Part shown: one piece after another, positions 47,601 through 57,758 of the stretch
How positions within the stretch are numbered: the first letter of the stretch is position 1
Layout: the number at the start of each line of letters is the position of its first letter
DNA from: Phragmites australis
Taxonomy: Eukaryota; Streptophyta; Magnoliopsida; Poales; Poaceae
Length of the DNA stretch: 64,000 nt
Direction of reading: 5' to 3'
Assembly (NCBI RefSeq): GCF_958298935.1
Contig: NC_084941.1
Location: forward strand, 19,814,001 to 19,878,000
The notes under the pieces: generated by a model
What the model was told of the DNA's origin: nothing
Databases searched by the model: none
The model's input: the letters and a program-made list of their open reading frames with translations, nothing else
Made by a program: the position numbers and the translations under genes

Positions 47601-47960
47601 CACTACTACAAAAAATGTTTTTTTTTGCAGGTTACAGTCGGATTTTTGGACATGTCGGTACTAAATGTATTGTAGTCGGTTCTTTAGCTCAGACTGATTG
47701 AAACTGGCCGCCAGGCAAAGAAACGACTATCCTAATAGCCTATTACTGTCGATTTGTAATAAGGACTGACTGCAATACATTATAGTCGGTTAATATCCCA
47801 AGCTGAAATAATTGGACTAATACAGTCGGGTTATAGTTAGAACTTACTGAAGTATGTTGCAGTCAATTCATGTTACAAATTGACTGTGGTAATTGGACAG
47901 ATACAATGGGTTCTGAACGAGAACCTACTAAAATATTTTGCTAGCAGGGGTTGTTCTTGT
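47601..47960. mobile_element. Left end of CACTA element D
   Basis: The terminus CACTACTACAAAAAATG is followed by subterminal motifs of a third family: TACAGTCGG, TGTAGTCGGTT, TTATAGTCGGTTAA and TACAGTCGGGTTAT. The partner terminus was not found. Sequence with similar GACTAT/AACCGACT motifs at 60880-61095 may be its decayed right end. Confidence 0.65.
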
Positions 47961-48650
47961 GGTTTCCTTAATTTATGGTGTAACAGGGGCCATTGATTGA
48001 TCTGTTTAAATCATTTCCCTATTTACTGTGCACGTGCGCGACCGCGGTTGCATGCCCTCTTGTTCCTTCTATTTAATCCTCTTGGAGCTCTTATCATTTT
48101 CTATCTGCCACATTTGAGACACTAGAGGTAGATGCAAAGAAATGGGGTTTTCTTTTTATAATCTAGTGCTTTTCATTCATAATTCCTTAATTACTTAGAT
48201 CTTTACGTTGTTCTTATTTTCTTAAGTTATCTCCATGTATATAGTACTCTATTTTATATTTGTGTTCTTTTCTACAGATCTACTCGAGCTTTTGTCATTT
48301 TGATCACCAAAGGATCATATCCAATCTTTCATTTACTTTTGAGGTATGATTGTTTAAAATTGTTTACTTTTGAGCTTCTGTCATTTAGACTAAGGAGTAC
48401 AAAATAAATTCCTTATTGCACTAAGAAATATGATTGCATACTAAGGAATATATTATTACACTAATAACTAAGGTCTTGATAGATTGATTACAAAATACAC
48501 CTAAAAAATTAGGCTCCTCATCATTACAAAAGTTGTATGGACTAAGCAAAAACAAGCATCTGGATTGCAAAAAGATCAACTAATTAAGCCTATGCTATAG
48601 CTAGCCTACTCCTATGCTAGCTTATGTTTCTTCGGGGGGGAGGGGGGCAT
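47961..48650. other. Noncoding interior of the CACTA D region
   Basis: No gene is recognised. The segment 48235-48325 (TCTACTCGAGCTTTTGTCAT) is partly repeated at 49250-49335, indicating an internal duplication. Confidence 0.3.
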
Positions 48651-48653
48651 AAT

Positions 48654-49064
48654 CTACCGATGAAGACGACCACCAGTTATTCGGTGATGGCGGCTATAAT
48701 CGTCTGATGAAAATGGCAACGACTTCTCTAGCTTGTCATCATCATCGTCATTGTTGACGATGATGGGGTCATTGGGACCTCTAGTAGCAGCGGCCTTCTC
48801 CTCCTCCTTAGTGCCGACCTCCTCTTCATTGGCCCCGGCCTCCTCCTCCTCCTGCTCCGAGCTCATTGTCGGGCGGTGCGAGGGCAGGCTGCCCTTAATG
48901 AAGTATTGCCAGTCCCCACCATCACTCGGGGAGGAGGTAGAGAGGTAGTCGGGGGAGGAGAGATCAGCCCAGATTGGCAACGGAATTGCCTCCTCCGATG
49001 ATGACGACGACAGTTGTGACCAAGGAGAGGTCAGAGTTGGCGGCAATGGAGGAGGAGAGGTCAT
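48654..49064 (-). CDS. Hypothetical acidic low-complexity protein (possible transposon cargo)
   Basis: An open frame of 136 codons starts MTSPPPLPPTLTSPWSQL. It contains GGDWQYFIKGSLPSHRPTMS, poly-Glu and poly-Asp tracts (NNDDDDDK) and ends in stop. I do not recognise a family. Similar acidic, S/D-rich frames occur at 51928-52203. It could be a real gene inside the CACTA D region or a chance frame in GC-rich repetitive codons. Confidence 0.3.
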   Translation of the reverse strand: MTSPPPLPPTLTSPWSQLSSSSSEEAIPLPIWADLSSPDYLSTSSPSDGGDWQYFIKGSLPSHRPTMSSEQEEEEAGANEEEVGTKEEEKAAATRGPNDPIIVNNDDDDDKLEKSLPFSSDDYSRHHRITGGRLHR

Positions 49065-49461
49065 ATCAACAGTGTAGCTACTAGGTGCTTCGTCGGCATG
49101 CTAGACGAGGAAGGGGATGGGAATGGGAGCGAATTAATGGATGGAATGAGGAGGCCAGGGATGCCGAGTAGTACTGCTTGTATTATAAGATATGGCTATG
49201 TTGTTCTGGGAAGACAAAGGGACTGTCGTTTTGACCATTATTTCTTAGGTCTTTGTTCTTCTTGTCTTAAATTATAGTTATGTGTTTTATGTTTGTGTTA
49301 TTTTTTTAGATCTACTCTTCTGTGTCATTTTAATAGCTAACTCTACTGGAATGATAGTTAGGGTCAGCCCAATAGTGGTTGATTTCCTAGGTCTCATTGA
49401 AGGCCCTCAGGAACAATTGCTCGTCGTTTGTAGGCACCAGGTTCATCTAACCCGAAGCATG

Positions 49462-49560
49462 TTGATGACCGTAGTTGTTGCTATCCAGTACGCCCTGGTA
49501 CACAACAATACATTGATGATTGTAGCTGCTGCTATCCAGTACACCCTGGGACCCAACAAC
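49462..49560. repeat. 51-bp tandem duplication
   Basis: Two copies start TTGATGA at 49462 and 49513 and share GCTATCCAGTAC and ACCAACAA-type ends with a few substitutions. Confidence 0.75.
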
Positions 49561-49599
49561 ACCTCTAGTATTGCCTTTGATCCCAAAAACAACAATTAA

Positions 49600-50390
49600 T
49601 TTATTCTCTGCCCCCAATGTCGAGATGCAGAGTATCTGCATCATCATCTGTGTAGAGACAGCCTGTACCATGAGCAAGATCCTGGATGCAGTATAAACAT
49701 CAGGAGGGTTATGTAGAGATATATTGTATATGTAGTTTGAAATAATATTACGTGGTTTGTCTAGAGAACTAGTTGTTATAAACTCGTCTATTATGTGGCC
49801 CAAGTAGAAGTGGCCCAAATCATTGTTCCTAGTCTCATTTAGGCCTACTGAACTATATTGTTGTGGGTCAATATTCTCTCTTTCACCTCCCCTTTGCATC
49901 CTTGGTCATTGAAGCCTGCTACATTTGATATCCTTTAATAGCATACTGCTTATTGAGGAAGAGCTTGCTTGGTTTATAAACCTCACCTCCTATTTGCATT
50001 GCAGAAGGTTTTGTTGGATTTGCAGTGGTTTGGAATGCACGAGTGGCTATCCTGGCCCTGCATGGTCAACTCACCTTTTTTTTTCCTTAGTCATTTATTT
50101 GGGTACCTACTTTTATATTTTTTTCCTTGGTCGGTTAGATCGATACGATGGTGTGGTTTAACTGAGCATGACTAGTACAGTCAGTTCTGCTGCCAAGCTT
50201 TGCTGTCGTTTAGACCTTTATGATCATTATGATTTTCTTCTTGCTCATTTAGACCACTAGGAACCTAGCTACTAAACAACGCCACTCTGTACAACTGCAT
50301 TGGTTGAGAAAATAAAATTGCTAAAGCCTTGATACTTAAAATTGAGAAAGAAGAACAGAGACATAGATAATTAATAGTCTGAATATCTTT
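49600..50390. other. Unassigned transposon-like interior
   Basis: No recognised protein or repeat. Short frames on both strands are unsupported. Confidence 0.25.
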
Positions 50391-50399
50391 ATTACATTC

Positions 50400-51260
50400 A
50401 TCGATACAAACTGACATCTCTTAACATCCTGCATCACTTGGTCCTGATGATGCCCGCATGTCCTCCATTTCCTTCGATGATCAAAGTTCTTGACAATCCA
50501 ATCATCGCGAGACACAAATGAGAGATCATCAGGGTAAATACAGCAAGGTGATATTTCAGTTATGAGCCTAAAGCAAAGTTTTTAAAGATAAAAGTTATGC
50601 ACTTGTTGTTCACCTTATTCATATCACCTACATCCATTAAAGATATCAAGACATCTCCCTCTTGGTGAACTGTCAAATTAAAGTTTCTAGAACCAAGCAA
50701 AAATGTTACTACATGAATGGCCATGTAGCAAATATTCTATGTTGAACATTCCTCCATGGCAATGTAAAACACATTGTCAACTGGGCTAAACTGAACACCA
50801 AGGCATTAGACGACAGAAACAGCCATATCTACTCTCTCATCCTCATTCTTTTTCAAAAGGCTACACATAATCCTACAAAAAGAATTTACAACAGACGACC
50901 ATTGCATAATTAATAAAGTTGAACTAATAAAAAAGAATGAAACAAAAAATGCATCGCATCAGTTAAACTCTGAATATGGAAACGTTTTTCAGACCAATTG
51001 CACGGCTCATTGCTTCAGAAACCAAAAACCTAAACAATCGGAAAAAGGATAACTAAACCGAAGAGAGAGAGCCCTGCACATTGAAACATGAATACCACAA
51101 TTGTGACTGCAATACAAGCAAATACCACACATTGTATCAATGTGATTATAAAATCAACTACAATAAAAAACCCCCAAGAAAAAAACTACATCACAAACCT
51201 AGCCAACACAAGATGAAGATGGAGGAAATGAAGAAAACCTCACCCTTCTCATATGAGTAG
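50400..51260 (-). pseudogene. Exon-like fragments of an unrecognised gene
   Basis: Minus-strand segments read as protein over 45-60 codons: LITEISPCCIYPDDLSFVSR followed by DDWIVKNFDHRRKWRTCGHH (50570-50405), and RIMCSLLKKNEDERVDMAVS followed, after a stop, by CLGVQFSPVDNVFYIAMEEC (50875-50740). Intron-like AT-rich DNA separates them. I cannot assign the family. They may be a captured host gene fragment within CACTA D or part of a transposon gene. Confidence 0.35.
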
Positions 51261-51927
51261 CCTCACTGGCCTCTAAGTGAAATGAAATGAAGAGTGGAGA
51301 GAGTAAACTGAAAAGGAAAGACAAAAAACTTTGCACGATGGATCGGAGGACTTTCCGACATGGATGGAATGAGGGAGGACGGGCAGGGGAGAGCAGTTAT
51401 ATTGGTCGTTCAAGGAAGATGAAGTTGGCGCACGCAGGAGTTGTGAAAAAGGAAATCAGCGCGCAAACAAGGAGTAGTATTGATTTCCAAATCTTAAATA
51501 GTACCTAAAAATGCAAAAAGTTTTGCGGCAAGCATGAGGCAATCCTATGACCTACCACTGGATTACTGAGTATGATTCGACATATATGTGATCTTTTGTT
51601 CTATTTATTAAATTGAATGGCTTTGCCATATGCAATTAATAAACTGTCGACCCTCCTCGTTTTTCATGCACGCCTGGCAATAAAAATAGATGACGCGGCC
51701 AAAGAAACCCCTTCTCCGCCTCCTCTCTACCCAGCCAAGATACTCCACCACCGCCACTTCTATTTGTCATTTGTCATCATCGCTCCACCATCGCCATGGT
51801 TGCTTCACCCCCACCACCACCGCCTCCCCCATATGGCCTTCCGCACTCTCCTCCACACAGCAGGTGGTCGCCAATTAGTTGGCCCTCCGAGCCAAAATCG
51901 TAGGAGGAGGAGGAGGAGGAGGAGGAA

Positions 51928-52203
51928 ATGGTAGTGTCCTCCGATAGGGAGGACGACCAAAGCTCCCTCTCGGAGGAGCAGGAGGAAGTTGACCAGGAGT
52001 ACGAGCGTTGGATGGATGGTTCTCCGCCTTTGCCAGCCTCGGACGACGACGATAGTGGTGATGATGGTAGAGACAATGACGACGATGATGATGGTAGCGA
52101 CAATGACGACGATGATGATGACAACGGCACGGCGAAGGAGGCGTCCTCATCGGTCGATGACAATGATGTTCACCCACCGTCAAAAAAGCATAGGATAAAG
52201 TAG
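51928..52203 (+). CDS. Hypothetical acidic (Asp-rich) small protein
   Basis: A 91-codon open frame starts MVVSSDREDDQSSLSEEQEE, continues with long Asp runs, and ends in the basic KKHRIK. The AGGAGG-repeat leader (51902-51926) precedes the ATG. No known domain. It resembles in composition the frame at 48654-49064. A protein-coding role is unproven. Confidence 0.3.
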   Translation: MVVSSDREDDQSSLSEEQEEVDQEYERWMDGSPPLPASDDDDSGDDGRDNDDDDDGSDNDDDDDDNGTAKEASSSVDDNDVHPPSKKHRIK

Positions 52204-52827
52204 GGTTAGAGTAATTATTTTAGAGGCTTAGTGTAGTTACTCTACTTGGTTAGATCATGCTATTTCAGATTTAGCAGCTAGCCTAGCTTTTGGATTCCAG
52301 CTGGATGGAGGATTTTTGAGTAATCCAGTCCATCTTTTGTATAACATGATGATCGTAAATTTAAACTCAATGCTTCTTAGTGTTGTCCAAGAATTTCATT
52401 TTGTAGCTTCCTATTACGATACTCCATCTGCAAAGGGCATGAGATTATTTTCAAAATGGTAAAGTTATATTGCAAATAGACTGGTGTTTAAATTTTCAAA
52501 GGGCATGGGAGTACTATATTCCAAAATTTTCCTAGAATTGTGTAATGCCCTTTGAGAATTTTGTTGTCATAGGAGTATTTTCGAAAAAAAAATAGTGCAC
52601 TTAGTACTATAGGCATCATCACTAACTCATTCCATACCCTCATTGCATGAACCCATTAATTTCATACCCTAATTGCAAAGAATCCATGCCTAAAAAATTG
52701 TTCACATCCTCAAACCCTAGATCCTTAAATAACCATGAATTTGAATCTTTCTTCAAACCGAGAGGGTGACAAAAGGAAGTGGGGGCGATGGCTTCGTTGT
52801 TTTTGGGAGAGAGGGGACCAACACTCC

Positions 52828-52830
<3 letters not shown>
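52204..52830. other. Noncoding DNA
   Basis: No gene seen. The last 60 bases (about 52775-52835, GGGGGCGATGGCTTCGTTGT and following) are a near copy of 53968-54035, a direct repeat about 1.2 kb away. Confidence 0.4.

Positions 52831-52886
<56 letters not shown>
52831..52886. repeat. (GA)28 microsatellite
   Basis: An uninterrupted run of GA units, 56 bases long. Confidence 0.97.
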
Positions 52887-52888
<2 letters not shown>

Positions 52889-53129
52889 TATTGTTAACTT
52901 TCAACATTTACATGGCTATTCATGTGCTCAACACAAAAAGATCTAGGAAACAAGCACAATGTGCTCAACACAGACGTTAAATATGCTCATACACTTTGCT
53001 AGCACAAACACACAGAGATACAATATGATCCTAAACATCAGATGTTCATTTACCAGCATAACACGTACACTTAAAACTATACTATGATTCCAAACAGAAC
53101 ACCTACACATACAATGACTACACAACCAT

Positions 53130-53588
53130 TGTCTAGTACAATCCCTTTCTTCTGCTTCATCTCTAGATTGTGCTATTTCATCTCCACAATTTGATGCTTC
53201 AGCTCACCAATTTGACCATTTTGTTCTCGATCGACACAACTCCTAGGGCCTTCATCCACTTTCATCAATTGGCGTAAATACTTCTCATAATCCTTCTCCC
53301 ACTTGAAAAATCCACAAGTCTTATCGTTCTGTACAAATACAGACGAATTAACTCTCTACACACCATTGACAACCAACAAAAATGCAAAGAATTGAACCAA
53401 CTCACCGATACATTGTTCTCACACTTTTAAAAAACTTCATCATACAAATCAGATTGCTTGCTCCGTAGCTTCACCACAACAATCCTACACGCTAAGTAAT
53501 TGACAAGTGGTATCTCCTCCTTCCCATGCTTGGTGGTTGCGCTTGAGCCCGACCCACCCTTCACTAAACTTCCCCTAACCCTAATCAT
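53130..53588 (-). pseudogene. GRF-type zinc finger pseudogene
   Basis: Two minus-strand exons (53588-53406 and 53328 to about 53130) are joined by a GT-AG intron. Together they read EIPLVNYLACRIVVVKLRSK, then YDEVF, a stop, KCENNVSNDKTCGFFKWEKD and YEKYL. This is the GRF-type zinc finger (C-X2-C...FYKC...C-X-F..W). The first Cys is Tyr (LVNYLAC) and the aromatic codon before KC is a TAA stop, so it is broken. GRF fingers are common in grass genomes, where many copies move with transposons. Confidence 0.6.
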
Positions 53589-53653
53589 GGTGCCCTGTCA
53601 ACAGAGGATGCATAGGGTGTACCTTGCAGGATGAGCTTCTTAGATGAGTTCCA

Positions 53654-53848
53654 TCATCTCTGCCTCCATCGATGGTGAGAAGCTTCACAACCACGATGAG
53701 GATTGGGGAATGGAGAGAACCCAGTCAAGAGCAATGGGGTATCCAATTGAGCCTGGGTGGGGGTGATTTGGTCTATACCAAAATACAACTGCCTGTAGGT
53801 CGGCCCAAGGGCATCAAAGCTGTGCATAATGGCATATTTTGAAGCCAT
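53654..53848 (-). CDS. Hypothetical short ORF
   Basis: 64 codons starting MASKYAIMHSFDALGPTYRQ, no recognised domain. It lies directly upstream of the GRF fragment on the same strand and might be an upstream exon. A real product is doubtful. Confidence 0.2.
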   Translation of the reverse strand: MASKYAIMHSFDALGPTYRQLYFGIDQITPTQAQLDTPLLLTGFSPFPNPHRGCEASHHRWRQR

Positions 53849-54059
53849 GATAATTTAGAATGGCACCAACCGGGTATAGGCCTTTGTAGTGGTATTTCCT
53901 AAACAGGGAATTCATAATGGCATGGAACAAATTTTCCCTTATTTGTTTGGGTTCGAGGCCCTAGCTAGACAAGAGGTGGTGGGGGCGATGTCTTCATTGT
54001 TTTTGGGCGAGAGAGGACAAACGCTCCTAACAGAGAGAGCGAACGGTATAGATCTAGGA

Positions 54060-56130
54060 TGTTGTTAAGTGGTGTTTGGAATTGGGGTTTTGGGGTCACC
54101 TACATACTCTGACATTGTGCAAGTTACAACTACTTTATATAGGGCTCACCTTACTAGCTAGTTAAGGAATATATACATAGTCCTTGCCCTTAGGATGGTG
54201 AATCAGCACATCAGTTCATGTCATGACAAACAATCCAAAGGTTTAGGGTTAGGATAAGGTTTTAGGGTTTAGGGTTTAGGCTCTATGGTGTTGTTCAGTG
54301 GTGTTTGGGTTTGGGGGTGTAGCAAACATGGCACTTTTAGGGCATGTATGTGATTTTGGTGATTAATAGTAATATAGTCAATGTGATCAACATGTTTGTA
54401 AAGTATATGCTTTAGTAGGTCTCATGGATCCAACACATGAAAAAGTCACCAAAGTGGGACAAAGATTGGATTGAATTGGATAAGTTCCAAGAAAATTATA
54501 CACGCTAGATGGTCCAATACAGAGGCGTTGGTACACGCTGGAGCATTCTTCCTGGCTGCTTTGTACATGCCGGATGGTCCGACAATGAAGAGTTGGCTAC
54601 TTTGGAGCATTTTCTAGAAGTTGGTTTCAAGTGATGAAGAGTTGGTTGTACAGGCCGGATGGTCCGATGATCAAAGGCTTGTAACGCCGAACAAATGCAC
54701 AAGAAAAGTGGCTCAATTGGCTCAAGTCTACACACCGGATAGTCCGGTGATGGAGTTAAAGGAATACCAGAACATCTGGTGCTCTCAATGAGTTTGAGTG
54801 GAGTTCCAACAGCTAGTTTATGCTGTTGTACACGCTAAATGTTCCAGTGTTTGTATTACTATTAATGCCGGAACATTCGGTGTTCACAGTCTTTTTGACA
54901 GTTGGAGCAACAGCTAGTTCGTGGGTTTGAGGCTATAAATACCCCCACTCGATCATTTGAGTGTGTTGGAGCACATAAAAACTCACATACACTTGAGAAG
55001 ACATCTAAGCTACTAAAGTGCTAAAAGTGATCATCCAAAGAAATTAGCACAAGATTATGGAGTGATTAGTGCTATTAAGCCTAGAGAGAGTTGTTGCTAT
55101 GTATTGATACCTAGAGAGGGGATCAAGGAGTGATCCTACCTTGTACCAAGTGGTACACCAGTGCCTTGGAGTCATAGTGACTCACTGACACCGTAAGCCT
55201 TGGTGGCTCAAGCTTGTCAACCCTCCAACATCATGTGGAGCGATGACAAGAAGCATGTATGGGGACACGGAGACCCTTGTCTTGGTGACTGAAGCTCCAA
55301 AGTGAAGACAGCGAAAAATGACCGGAAGAGATGCTTGTGGTGATCCTTGCCTTTGTGATTTTGTGGCTCAACCTACTTGAGACCTAGGTGGCTCAAGGGT
55401 CGTGAACGGGTGTCGATCGGGAGCAATAGCCTAGGTGGTTGCTTCAACGTGGACTAGGGGTGGTGGTTATGTCATCGATACCACAGGATAAAAATGCTTT
55501 GTGACGAGTTTGCTCTCTCTACCTTTTTTATGTTTCCACATTTACATCTTACAATTTACCTTTGCGTGTTTATCTTCCTAGAGTAGTTTGGTAGGATTGA
55601 CTATAGGTTGTAAACCATTTTGAGTGGTAGAGTAGATACACTAGATAAACTTAGAACACATTTAGATAGAAATTGATATAAGTTTATCTTGTGAAGTTTT
55701 TGGAGCTGATTAGTTTTAAATATCCTAATTCACTCCCCCCCACCCTCTTATGACATCACCAGTCCCTTTCAAGGGGGCCAACTAAATACTCTCACATTGT
55801 GCTAGTTGCAACAACTATATCTACGGCACACTTGGTTAGGCAACATACATTATCCTTGCCCTAAGGTGTGTGAATCAACATACTGGTCCACATCACACAC
55901 ACATGTTTGGGGTTTAGGGTTAGGATAGAAGTTTTAGGGTTCAAGGTTTAAGGTTTAGGGTGTTTTTTTATGGTGTTTGGGTATAGGGGCCTAGCTAAAT
56001 ACTCTAATACTGTACTAGTTGCAACAAGATTGTATAGAGCCCACCTTACTACCTAGTTAGGCAATAGACATTGCCCCTGCCCTAAGGAGGTTGATTCAAC
56101 ATATCGATAGGGGTGGATCCACCGGGAAGG
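54060..56130. repeat. About 230-bp tandem array with telomere-like motifs, split by a solo LTR
   Basis: Three diverged units share GTGTTTGG...GGGG, TAAATACTCT...A(C/T)TGTGC/ACTAGTTGCAAC, CACCTTACTA..TAGTTAGG and TTGCCCTAAGG. They start near 54068, 54300 (continued at 55778 after the LTR) and 55972. Each of the first two ends in runs of TTTAGGG-like motifs (54239-54284 and 55910-55962). Confidence 0.75.
54318..55771 (+). mobile_element. Copia-type solo LTR (about 1.45 kb)
   Basis: It begins TGTAGCAAACATGGC, includes the recurring CCGGATGGTCCG-type motif of Sirevirus-like LTRs (about 54510-54760), and ends CACCAGTCCCTTTCA. G-rich target duplication: GGGGG on the left (54313-54317), AGGGG or GGGGG on the right. 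Removing it joins GTGTTTGGGTTTGG and CCAACTAAATACTC into a tandem unit that matches the next unit at 55972, confirming the borders. Confidence 0.78.
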
Positions 56131-56570
56131 GGGTGAAGGGGGATCAAGCCCTTACCCCTAGGAACACTTTTGAGCCCCCTTCAATTTTTGGGCATGGAAG
56201 AGGAAGAAGAAGAAAAGGAGGAGGGAGAGCCCCTTACTTGGTGGTCCTGGATCTGCCGCTGTGTATTGATCCATGTCACGACACAAGTTTGTGGTTTAAG
56301 ACATGAGCATATGTTGAATAAAGAGTAGGGTGGGTTTAGGGTTTGGGCCCAGATTAGAGATAAAACAATCATTGGCTACAATTTTGTCATTTATCAGTTA
56401 AACCGAAATAATGGTGCGATTTAATAGACTAGGACTTATGCAGTCAGTTTTTTGGGATTGTGTGGTATAAAATCGTTTTTCCTATATATACGCCTCTCTT
56501 TTCCGAGAATTATCACATTTCAATCTCTAGCTAGCTAGGTTCCGGCTGAGACCCAACGTGACGCCACCAT
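56131..56570. other. Noncoding DNA with possible promoter
   Basis: Contains CCTATATATACGCC at about 56480, a TATA-box-like sequence followed by a leader-like stretch, upstream of the ORF at 56580. Confidence 0.3.
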
Positions 56571-56579
56571 CCACTGCCA

Positions 56580-57119
56580 GTGCTACTCGCTACTAATGAC
56601 CCTAGCTTGGCTGACCTCCTATTCCTCGGATCCGCTGCCCCAAGCTCCTCCGCATACCATAGCCACCCTCCCTCACACGTGTGCCATCCTCCTCCACACG
56701 TAGGGCAACGTGCACCTACCGCCGTCTTCGTCTCCTCTACGCGACAACTAACGTGTTGGTGCAGGCAACAAAGGCCCACTAGAGGGTGCATCGACAAGGG
56801 AGGCTACTCAGCCCAGGAAGTCTACACAGGCAGCGTCGAGGGAGGGTTCGCCGCTTGCACTAGCACTGGCGAGGGAGGCTTCACCATGTGCACTGGCACC
56901 AGTGAGAGAGGCTTCGCCGCATGCGCCGGTGAGGGAGGCTTCACCACTTATGCCAGTGATGGAGGGTTTTCGTACCCCTCCAAGGGCAACTTGGCCACCC
57001 AGTGTGAGTACCCCTTGTATGCCAGCGGGGCTGAGCTAGGCTACCGGTGGGAGTTTGCCTGTCACGTCAGTGAGTGGTACACCCTCGAGGGAGCGGTTGC
57101 CAATGTGGTTAGACTGTGA
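56580..57119 (+). CDS. Hypothetical Gly/Cys repeat protein
   Basis: An open frame of 179 codons, starting MLLATNDPSLADLLFLGSAA. The middle consists of four or five diverged units of the type GEGGF(A/T)xCxGT (about residues 85-130). No known domain. A TATA-like sequence lies 100 bp upstream. It may be a transposon-borne or chance ORF; the repeats inflate its openness. Confidence 0.3.
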   Translation: MLLATNDPSLADLLFLGSAAPSSSAYHSHPPSHVCHPPPHVGQRAPTAVFVSSTRQLTCWCRQQRPTRGCIDKGGYSAQEVYTGSVEGGFAACTSTGEGGFTMCTGTSERGFAACAGEGGFTTYASDGGFSYPSKGNLATQCEYPLYASGAELGYRWEFACHVSEWYTLEGAVANVVRL

Positions 57120-57758
57120 CACCGAGGAACATACATTCTTGGGCCTCAGATTAAAATGTATTATTTTAGATATAGATGAATACTAAGTAACTTATTCTTT
57201 TGTCTCAACAATGTTACTTTGTTTCTATTGCTTTCCTGTGCACCTGAGCTGAGAGCCTTTTTTCAGTTATTTTCAGCTTGATCTTTTCCTCCTTGCTTTA
57301 GGTACTTGTGCCAACATTGGAAAATGAATTGTTTTGCTACTTTGTTGCTTTTGCCCATTTTCAGTGATAGAAGGTGATTATGTTGGTGGCTTATGATGAT
57401 AAGGAAAAGGGTAGGCTAGAATGAAGTGGTTATTCTAGCACCAATATCATCACTCTACAGGTTCTTTCTGTAATCTTCAAATGATATATTCATTAATATA
57501 ACAAAAAGAACATGCATAGTGATGATAGGGAGATTATTTTGCTTGTTATGAGTCCACATATACATGTAGATATGATGTTTCGTGCCCTAATTTGAGGCCC
57601 TAGGGGAATTTAATGTGAATTTACTTTGCTACTTTGTTGCTTTTGTCCATTTTCAATGATAGATGGTGATTAACAGTTGGCATGAAGTGGCTAGTATTCT
57701 ATTGTTTTTGTCATCATGTATATTACAGAGATATATACTCCTACTATATGACCACATA
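57120..57758. other. Noncoding DNA with a 45-bp direct repeat
   Basis: TTGCTACTTTGTTGCTTTTG and the following TCCATTTTCAATGAT-type sequence occur at 57334 and 57626. Confidence 0.55.

Noticed and set aside
53884..53889. TTTGTAGTG near 53881-53891 as the right end of CACTA D
   Set aside because: Only the last few bases match, the flanking triplet differs from that at 47598, and no subterminal repeats adjoin it.
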